DNA of 64,000 nucleotides from Sepioteuthis lessoniana (taxonomy: Eukaryota > Mollusca > Cephalopoda > Myopsida > Loliginidae). The stretch lies in NCBI GenBank assembly GCA_963585895.1, contig OY757917.1, positions 99,493,386-99,557,385 of the forward strand. Direction: 5' to 3'. Position 1 is the stretch's first letter, and every line of letters starts with the position of its first letter. Below, piece by piece: positions 56,136 to 64,000 of the stretch. The notes beneath the pieces are model-generated. The model was given only the letters and a program-made list of their open reading frames with translations, was not told the DNA's origin and made no database searches. The translations under genes were made by a program, and so were the position numbers.

Positions 56136-57836
56136 ACTTGATACATATAGTCTGTCAACGTCATCTCTGAGATGTAATGCCTTATGTATGGTCATTAGTT
56201 TTCTTGTTCTTTGGTCCATTTGCTTAAGTTCTTCTTTGGTCTACTTCAAAAATGGTCATGGATATCTAACAAGGGGTACAGCCCAGGTATTTATTCCTTT
56301 GATAAGGTTTCTGCTAGGTAGTTTTGCCTTGAGTAGCTTTCTGGTTCTTCTGAGATATTCTTTCTTAATTTTTTTTTTCATCTCCACTTGTTTGATGGTG
56401 TCAGCTTCCAAGATGCCCAAGTATTTGTAGGTTTCTTTTTCTCTGAGCATTCTAATCTTATCTTGTTTTGGCAGTTCTATTTCATCCGTCAGGTGTCATT
56501 TGCCACTTTTCATTATAAGCATGGCACATTTTTCTATGACAAATTCTATCCCTATGTCCTGACTGTATATTCTCACTGCATGTATTAGAGTTTCCAGTTC
56601 TTTTTCATTTCTTACAAATAGTTTGATGTCATCCATGTTCATTAGGTGATTGATCAATTCCTGCAATCTACTAAGTTTGTATCCAGCTGTACATTTTCTG
56701 ACTATGTGATTAAGTGGCATCATAGCAATTATGAATAGTAACAGTGTTAGTGCATCTCCTTGAAATATACCTCTTTGGACCTTTGCTTCAGTTCAGCTTC
56801 TCCCTCCTGCTGTCAGTTCCACTTTCCAAGTTTCATGGTTTTCTCAATAAAGTTTATGACTTCATCTGATATTTTGTACATTTAGAGGCAGTTTATCATC
56901 CAGCTTTGCAGGATCATATCACATGCCTTTTTGTAGTCAATCCAGGCCATAGCTAGATTTTTCCCTCTGGTCTTGCTCTTGTTGCTCTTATTGAGAATGT
57001 GCTGATTTATGTACTGTGCCTCTGGATCCTTCACAGCATCCTTTCTGTTCCTCAGGAAACAACCCACAGCTTGTTAGTGAGTTGTAGGCAGGTTCTGTTT
57101 CTGTAGTTGTTTTGGGTGGTTCTCTTGAGGGGGTCCTTCTGGATCAATGTGGTCTTTCCTTTGGTCATCCATTTGAGTACGTGTGCTCCTTGTAGGCATC
57201 TGTTCATTTCTAGTGCTAGTCTGTCATGAATGGAGGGGAATTTTGTGAACCAGAATCTATGTATACCATTATGGTCTGGTGTTTTCCAATTTGCTATTGT
57301 TTTAGTGCTGTTTTGAGTAAATCTATGTGTATTTCTGCTTTCAGACCTTTTTCGAGTCCTTCTTATTCTTTTGTCATATTGCTTATCCATTCGGATTTTT
57401 TATTATGTTCTCTTGGTTGCCATATTTTAGTCCAAAATTGTTCGGTTTCTCTTGCATCTGGTTGTTGGTATGTTTTCGTGTCATCTCCCCCCACTTATTG
57501 GTAAAATTTCCTTTTGTTGTTTTGGAATATCCTGTTTTGTCTGTATTATTTTACCCTTTATCAATATCTTTTTAACCTTCCTTCTTTTGTCAGTATTTTT
57601 TGGTTTATTTCCTCAAGCTGTATTGTTATTTTTCCTTGTACTGCCTTTTCCTTTTTGTCTCTACATGTTCCAGCATCTTTCCTTTATTTCATCATTTTGG
57701 CCTGGTTTTGGAGATTTTTTATCTGCTTTTCCAGTCGAATCTCCCATCCTGGTTTTGATCTTTTTCTTCATGCTTTTTGAGGGGATACCAATTTTCTCAC
57801 AAACTAATTTCACCCCTGCATAGATTAGTTCATTTA

Positions 57837-58090
57837 ATTTGGTTGTTAGAGTGTTCGCCAATGGCCCGGGAGACCTGGGTTCAATCCCAGGTCGAGTCAT
57901 ACCAAAGACTTTAAAAATGGTACTTGATACCACCTTGCTTAACACTCAGCATTATAAGGTACGGTTCAAGGGTAAAGTGGAGCAATCCTGGGAATGGAGT
58001 AGCGCCCTCCCCTACACCTTGGTGTAGTAGCTATCGAAAAGGGAGCCTTCGGGTCACCCTCGACTATGGTCGCTAACTTTACTTATATAA
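57837..58090 (+). mobile_element. tRNA-derived SINE family A, copy 2, complete
   Basis: A box GTTAGAGTGTTCGCCAATGG and B box GGGTTCAATCCCAGGTCGAG. Body ACCAAAGACTTTAAAAATGG, CTTGCTTAACACTCAGCA, GGTTCAAGGGTAAAGTGGAG, and a 3' part CACCTTGGTGTAGTAGCTAT..GGTCGCTAACTTTACT. Inserted in the 5' region of the minus-strand LINE. The intact Pol III boxes are a SINE promoter, not a tRNA gene. Confidence 0.9.
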
Positions 58091-58574
58091 GTTAGTACTT
58101 GATTTATTTTTTTTGTTTCCATCTTGACTGTTCTCCATTCTATATTTCTTAGTGATGGTAAGATAATATTTTCCCAGTTCATAATTCTCTTTAAATTTTC
58201 TAAATTTATGTTTTGTTCTTGTGTTAGTGTTTACTCTGTGTTGTTTGATTGTGTGTCGTTTCTATTTTCCAAAGTTAGCAGTTCATTTCAATTAGACTGT
58301 TCTTGTTTGTCAGTACTTGGTGTGTCTAATATTGTATTACTATCTTTTTCATTATTTATTTTCTGGTGTATTTCTTGTATTTCAAGGTCAGGAAACCAGC
58401 CTTCCTTTATTATTGTCCTAACTTGGTCTGCAAGTCTTTGGCTTGTCTGAAAACTAGCACATTCTTGCCAGATCTCTATTATTCTTTTTCTATATCCTTT
58501 TTGAGTAGGGTTGCTCATAAAATAACAGTGAAGTGCAAGTTGGTTGTCTTCCCTAGTCCATGTTTTATTATTAT

Positions 58575-59140
58575 CATTATTTCACTCCTAGGAAGTTTTT
58601 CACATCTGCATTAGTTGATGGTTTTTCATAAGATTCAGAGTGACAGCAAGTTTTTTCAAGTCTCCAAGACTCTGCTCAATATTCTAGCCAATATCAAAAA
58701 TATTGTGGTTGGTAGTGTTTTGATCCTTTCTCTGGCCTTTAATTCCTCCAGTCTTTTTTCTAAGCCTTTGGGAACTATTCCAAATGCATCAGCTACAATT
58801 GGAATCACCATCAGCTTCCTGTTCCATAACTTATTCAGCTGTCTGGCAAAATCCAAATATTTGTCTATCGTTTTGCTTTCTTTTATTTTCGCTCTATAGT
58901 CTGATGAAACAGCAAAATTTACTGAATGACAACTTCTTTTTTTTCTTTTAAATTAACATTTGGTCTGGCCTTCTGAGATTGAGTGATCTATTTGCATCTT
59001 AAAATTCCTGAGAATTTTATGAGTCTCATTATATAAAATGAATCCTGGTGTGTGCACATACCATTTAGTAGTATGGTCAAAATTTAGTCTTTTGCACAAT
59101 TCCTAGTTGATCACCTTTCCAACCCAGTCATGTCTAATTA
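58575..59140 (-). pseudogene. RLE-type LINE, 3' end, copy 3
   Basis: The minus strand reads HDWVGKVINWELCKRL-like sequence, FDHTTKWYVHTPGFILYNET, HKIL, then KTIDKYLDFARQLNKLWNRK and LMVIPIVADAFGIVPKGLEK. It ends in an AATAATGATAATAATAAAAC tail directly abutting the 5' end of the longer copy. Just upstream, in minus orientation, lies AATAATAATAAT (59140-59153). Confidence 0.85.
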
Positions 59141-59153
59141 TTATTATTTTGGT

Positions 59154-60884
59154 TATCACCTGATAAACTCTTCAAGACTCCACCTTTTCATTTTTGTACC
59201 CAACCCCATTTTTTTTATAACTAGACTTGCTCTTTCGTGACAAATGGTCTATAATGAGTTATAGCCTCTTCTTAAATGACAGAGAGTAATCTTTTTGAGT
59301 TTCTACCAGACAGAGATCAAGAATAAAAATTTTCATTCCTACCTTGCCTAGCCCTTTAAGAACCAGAAAGTACTTTTTTTAACCACCAGACACCCCCCCC
59401 CTTTTAACAGACAGAGTAACCACCTGGCCCTCCTCTACTTTAAAGATGTTTAGTATTTCTACAAGATCTATCCTTTTAAGAGACAGAGAGAAGCTATCTT
59501 GTATTTCCACCTGACTCCTCCCTGTCTGAAGACCATTCTCTGTTTGCATGCATGGACAGATGGGTATATGCATGAGGATGAAGGCTGAATAACACAAGCA
59601 AATGAATAGGATGGGCTTTTAAATGCTTTCTGCAGGCCATCATAAAAGCCATCAGTTGTTCTCCAGTAAGTTGAATCACTATACAGAAGAAGCAGACATA
59701 TGGATTTAATAATATACCTTCCTACCCTTAATTCTCTCCCTTTCTTCCTCTTTCAGTCCCCCCCCCCGCAAATCACACACTCTATTAACTCAACTATATC
59801 TTTCTTTTTTTTCTATCTCTTTCTTTTTACTTATCTTATTTACTCATATTTTCTCTCTTTTTCTCTCTCTCTCTCTCTCAGTTACTTCAGAAATAACTCT
59901 GCAGAAATTAGTGGCTGGTGTTGGGGATGGATAGAAACAGTGTGGAGGTTATCAGGCAGGCATTGGTTGTAGGTTTCAGTCTACCCTGCTCACACATATA
60001 TCTTGCTTGTGACTAACAACATTGCAGTGAGTAGGATTGGTGTCTAAAGGTTAAACCTGTGTATTATAAAAGAAAATCAGCCTGGGCCATGTAATTTTCA
60101 TTTGGGAAGCATCCCGCAAGTGTTGGAAAAGCAAGAAACAAAATAATAGTGTAATGAATAAATATATAGCATTGGATATAATATCCAAGATTTAATTGAT
60201 AAATGTTTCAGAATAGTTCTTAGATCAGATGATTAAGGTTAGTATAGAACTGACCCCCCAAACAATTAAAGATGCAATGGCAGACAAAAGATTAGTAGGG
60301 TTTTTTTTTCTGATTGTTTCCATTATTTTACTAAAGTTCTTATTTTGGAGAAGTTTATTCTTAAAATTTGACTTCATATATAATGAAAGTTGAGAAACAA
60401 TGGCAAAAAGTATAAAAATTCACAATTTTTGAAAAAATTTACTTCATATCTAGAGGAGTAAATTTTCAAAATCTCAAATGTCAATGCAATGTTGGAAGGG
60501 GTCTACTGTTGCAAATATTGAACCACAAATTTTATGGTCCTATACCATATATATGTGTGTATGTGTATATATATATATATGTAAACACACAGATATAAGA
60601 AAGGTGTGTAGAAAAGTTCTTACCCAACCAAATATGCTGTTCCATATATTCATCCTCCAGTTAAACATACTTGCTATATTGTTTCTCAAGCTTCTTTAGC
60701 CTTTGCCAAAAAATTGTTCATTCTAGTTTTCATCACAACTTGAATTAATAAAATGAAGGATAATACTATTCCCGATTAATAATAATAATAATAATAGACA
60801 AATTTTCATCTAAAAATGAATATGTTACAAACCCTACTAGAGTGTAAAACAAAAGCAACCAATACAGTTATGAAATCAGATTGA
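59154..60884. other. no gene; C-run and pyrimidine-rich patches
   Basis: An eight-C run lies near 59393 and another near 59758. (TC)n at about 59864-59880, (TA)n near 60572, (AAT)n near 60777-60796. Nothing coding is supported. Confidence 0.5.
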
Positions 60885-61188
60885 TTGGTTGATTCTAATG
60901 GCATTTAAACCTATCTAGGATTATTTTATGCCTAGAGGTTAAGGAATTACATTCGTGGCATGTTTGTGTAGTTGTTTCTTAAGAATTTTTTTTTGCACAT
61001 AGTCTTATAAGATACAAATGATTTTTAAACTGATCTATTTTACTCATAGATGGGACTCTAAAAGCTACTAAAATTCCAAGTCAGAGCGACCTGGGAGTAA
61101 TGGCAATAAACTGGTACTCCACACTCCTAAAATCACCAGAACTGGAGTCTCACAATCAGATACCTTTTAGTGTGATACCCATAACACC
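60885..61188 (-). mobile_element. retroposon family D, copy 5, truncated by the gap
   Basis: The plus strand shows GATTGGTTGATTCTAATGGC, TTATTTTATGCCTAGAGGTT, GTAGTTGTTTCTTAAGAATT, ACTCATAGATGGGACTCTAA and GGTACTCCACACTCCTAAAA up to the N run. The missing next part of this family is the G-rich stretch. Confidence 0.75.
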
Positions 61189-61388
61189 NNNNNNNNNNNN
61201 NNNNNNNNNNNNNNNNNNNNNNNNNNNNNNNNNNNNNNNNNNNNNNNNNNNNNNNNNNNNNNNNNNNNNNNNNNNNNNNNNNNNNNNNNNNNNNNNNNNN
61301 NNNNNNNNNNNNNNNNNNNNNNNNNNNNNNNNNNNNNNNNNNNNNNNNNNNNNNNNNNNNNNNNNNNNNNNNNNNNNNNNNNNNNNNN
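61189..61388. other. assembly gap, 200 N
   Basis: Exactly 200 unknown bases. Frames reported across it have no meaning. Confidence 1.
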
Positions 61389-62214
61389 CACACAACATCC
61401 TACTTATTACAATATCATTTGCTACACTATTTGCAGACATTTTAATGATACAGAGCTCTGTTGTTTAGTTGGTTCTATAGCATGTCAATCTTTGGGTTAT
61501 CTAATACCAAAGTCAGTCTTTTTTTGCAAGCAATTACTGTATTTGACAGTGTATAAAATCCACTTCAATTTCAGCAGGGCAAATCAAGAAAAAAAAAAAA
61601 CAAAGTACTCATATTAAACATGATGAAATTATCAATGATGATACTTTTAATCTGCATAAATATGAAAGTTACTCAAAAGTCTAAGCTAATAAGAATTGCC
61701 AGGTAGCTATTTTTAGCCAACTATCATGAATTTTGAATCAACATATGACATATAACAGATAGGGGAATTTTAAAAGATATCTTTAGTAAAAATAAGTGCA
61801 CCTTATATGCCATCAAATATGGTACATGCTTTCAAGTAACTAATGATAATTATTTGGAAATAATTATAGCTCCAAGTAAATGTTCCTAATACAATAATGT
61901 ATGCACAACTGTATGATTTGAAGTAATTATTCCTATTCAATAATGATAATAATAATATTTTTTATGTGACCTGCTTACTGTAAGGGTACTTAGTTGCATC
62001 TGTGACAGGAGTGTAGATAATAAACAACCCCTGTGTCTGGTATAGCCAAAATATACTACCCATGAAAAAATGAGAAGTCAAAACATAATTCAACATGGGA
62101 CCCAGACAACAGGTTTGGGTGTCATGACTAGCAGGTGCTTCCTTGATAGCCAGCATGGGTAATCCAACTGGCATCCTGCGAATGTTGGCTGTTCTTTATT
62201 CAGGTACACAAATG
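61389..62214. mobile_element. decayed shared-tail fragment and C/D-type units
   Basis: A tail module lies at 61468-61520 (GTTGGTTCTATAGCATGTCA, GGGTTATCTAATACCAAAG). C/D-type units (TTTCAAGTAACTAATGATAA, ATGATTTGAAGTAATTATTC) lie at about 61825-61950. The rest, 61520-61820 and 61960-62214, is unassigned; the last part may be LINE 5' untranslated sequence. Confidence 0.45.
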
Positions 62215-62955
62215 ATGAACTAAGAAACAAATCTAATCAGAGACACCTTCAGAGAAAATAGACAAGAGAAAACAACAAACTTGTTCTTCATTGTTTTTAA
62301 GGAGCAAACCTACACAAAAAGGGTACAGAAAAAGAATGTTAGAAATCTGAGAAGACTACACTAGATTTAAGACAACAAGCCAAAGACAATAATAAAGAAA
62401 GGTTGGTTTTCTAACCTTGAAATACTAGAAATATACCAACAAATAAATAGGGAAACATGTCACCAAGACACTAAATATTGAAAAACAAGACCCCCTAACT
62501 GAACTGAAATGTAAAGTAATACTAATTGAAACACTACACACCCCAACAATAGAGAACAAGCCCTAACACAAGAAGAAAAAAATGAATGTAGAGACAATAA
62601 GGAGAATTAAGTCCGAAAAGAAAACCACATAACCAATTCTCATTAACCAAGTCTGGAAAACAGTCAAAGTAGAAACTGAAAAATAAAGAAATTATTAACA
62701 AATATCCCTATGAACAATATCATGGAATTAAATGAACTAATCCATGCAGGAATGAAATTAATCTGTGGTAAAAATCAGTGTTCCACTAAAAGAACACAAA
62801 CAGAAATTCAAAATTTAGATGGGAAATTAGACTGGAAACAAAGATAAGAAATCTCTAACAACAAGCAAAAATGCTAAGAAAGAGGAAAAACCTGAGAATA
62901 TGCTGGGACAAAAAGAGAAAAGCCACAAAACAATTAAAACAAACAATACAACTAA
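62215..62955 (+). pseudogene. RLE-type LINE, 5' part, copy 2
   Basis: Collinear with the 5' part of the minus-strand copy at 57.6-58.5 kb: ACAATAATAAAGAAAGGTTG (TIIKKGW), GAAATACTAGAAATATACCA (EILEIYQ), and AATGAACTAATCCATGCAGG (NELIHAG). Frames are broken. It is cut off at 62955 by the LTR element. Confidence 0.75.
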
Positions 62956-64000
62956 TGTTATATTTTGACCTTCGACCCGGCCCAAAAATACTCTTCCAAG
63001 GTAATACACTGGAAGGAAAGGACACATTTCAATGGCCAGTAATCGAAAGAGATCGCGTGGGCGGATTAAGGCTTATGATATGGGACAAGGTGAAGGTCCC
63101 ATTGTGCCATTACAGTCATGCACCGGAAGAGAGTAACCTCTGAACTGCATGACAGTTATTTCCGCTTGATGCCGATTAAACATTCGATTTCAAAGATCCA
63201 GTAGGCGATCGTGTGGGCGTTGAGTTATTATTTAACTCAGTTGAGTTTGGGTCCCAGAGCAGTTGCCAGCAGATTCCCAGAGGGTTAGAGATGAGATGTA
63301 GTAGGGAAGGCCACACCAGACCAAGGGGGCCCTCGGAAATCTCCGATGGAGTAGACCCCAACATCAGGAGAACAATAAAGACACAACGTGACGGTCATAA
63401 CAGTGGGGTCAAAATATGAAGTTTACGTTCGGTCTCCAGCATCCTCTCATATGCAACCCTTAAACAACCCTTGCAATAAAGTGAGAGGTGAATATTTTTC
63501 TAAAGAAGACTTCATGCGTCGTTTCTTCATGTGTCTTTATTGTTGTGTTGTTGTGATGCTGAAGATGTATATGTATATAACATAACTTTAATTTGGTGCC
63601 GTGACAAGGATATGGGACCAGAGTAAGGTCCTTTTTAGGGTTTTGAAATTTCTTCAAGGAATTATGGAGGGCCCGTTGTGTTGAGAAGATAAAAAATGCA
63701 TCCGTATGGTACCTTGATGCACACATGTCAAGATGGCCAACCACACAAATATAGTAAGACAAATTTAGATAATAATTAGCCGGGCAAGTGTTACATAGAG
63801 AGAAGGTCGCCTTCTAAGTAAGATTTTGTTTGCTGTAGTTTAAGTGATTCTTTTCTTATGTTTTCAGCCATTATTGTCCATTGTAAATTATTCTGTAAAA
63901 TATGTGTGAGGTTGGTGGAGACGAACGTGAAGAAAATTCCACATGTGGAATTTTGAAAAATAATTTACGGATGAATGTTATATTTTGACCTTCTACCCGG
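62956..64000 (+). mobile_element. short LTR retroelement fossil (possibly BEL/Pao-related), runs off the window
   Basis: The first LTR spans about 62956-63582 and has TGTTAT..ATAACA termini. The same LTR start (TGTTATATTTTGACC) recurs at 63976, so the repeat period is 1020 bases and only about 390 bases lie between the LTRs. A primer-binding-site-like TGGTGCCGTGACAAGGAT lies at 63594-63611. No gag or pol is present: a miniature, non-coding form. Inserted in LINE copy 2. The second LTR is truncated by the window end, so its age cannot be judged. Confidence 0.65.

Larger units (their letters stand above)
53470..58560 (-). pseudogene. RLE-type LINE (R4/Dong-like), longest copy, interrupted
   Basis: From 5' (high coordinate) to 3'. 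N-terminal part NPTQKGYRKRIIEIWQECAS (58.5 kb). RT fingers SIHDRLALEMNRCLQGAHVL (57.2 kb). Motif A WIDYKKACDM (56.95 kb), motif B QRGIFQGDAL (56.76 kb). Catalytic box NMDD (56628-56639; YMDD expected). Thumb region NETYKYLGILEAD-like (56.4 kb). After an interruption come a degraded CCHC knuckle CRLCG (54.07 kb), KVIYWELCKKFKFNHTNKWY, the restriction-like endonuclease motif RKPDLIIINKKKK (KPD at 53820-53828) and NMKVIIIPI-type C-terminus. Multiple stops and frameshifts. Non-self insertions occupy 54151-56135 and 57837-58090. Roughly 110 codons between thumb and knuckle are missing. RT plus RLE places it in the R2-like branch; the R4/Dong label is an inference. Confidence 0.85.

Noticed and set aside
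57452-57823. 123-codon plus-strand frame with membrane-like composition
   Set aside because: It is antisense to the minus-strand LINE, whose protein is recognisable.
57837-57910. Functional tRNA gene
   Set aside because: The A and B boxes are good, but the acceptor stem does not close and a SINE body follows directly.
61100-61468. Open frames across the N run
   Set aside because: They consist mostly of unknown bases.

Overview
The window is AT-rich, repeat-dense metazoan DNA with no intact protein-coding gene, and it looks like intergenic or intronic sequence. The repeat set suggests an octopus or other cephalopod mollusc: many tRNA-derived SINEs, LINEs with a restriction-like endonuclease (RLE), mariner relics, and abundant (TA)n, (TG)n and (TC)n tracts. 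This is recognition from memory, not a database result. The only candidate host coding pieces are two small, phase-symmetric exon-like segments on opposite strands, 1229-1312 (-) and 7052-7207 (+).

Layout. 1-10 kb: mostly unique A/T-rich sequence with an old mariner transposase relic (3.1-3.35 kb) and a decayed LINE reverse transcriptase (8.0-8.4 kb). 10-16.3 kb: a nest of retroposons, including a three-level one (minisatellite-bearing retroposon inside a tRNA SINE that follows another retroposon). 17.5-18.4 kb: an internally deleted mariner with both terminal inverted repeats. 18.4-25.7 kb: SINEs, microsatellites and a LINE 3' end. 25.9-28.7 kb: three consecutive same-strand copies of an RLE LINE, carrying a 363-bp insert with a perfect palindrome and a minisatellite retroposon. 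28.7-29.2 and 35.6-36.4 kb: long polypurine tracts. 30.75-31.09 kb: a large fold-back element. 40.6-43.0, 46.5-47.5 and 50.9-52.7 kb: clusters of SINEs and minisatellite retroposons. 53.5-59.1 kb: the longest RLE LINE copy, on the minus strand, interrupted by retroposons, a possible LTR piece and a SINE, with another LINE 3' end behind it. 61189-61388: assembly gap. 62.2-64.0 kb: another RLE LINE 5' piece cut by a short LTR element whose second LTR begins at the window edge.

Main observation. At least four otherwise different retroposon families (called B, C, D and F here) end in the same roughly 65-bp module. This is a two-tier RNA hairpin, GGCAT..AACCC-ACAA-GGGTT..ATGCC, followed by an (AACC)n or (AATC)n tail, seen about 20 times in 64 kb. 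Their 5' heads differ: F has a tRNA-like head, while B, C and D have an unfamiliar head of about 250-300 bp and family-specific internal minisatellites of about 56 or 48 bp. Several copies have clean target-site duplications (15, 12, 12, 11 and 7 bp), which points to retroposition. This looks like a set of non-autonomous elements sharing one LINE-type 3' recognition tail, with no partner LINE identified in the window.
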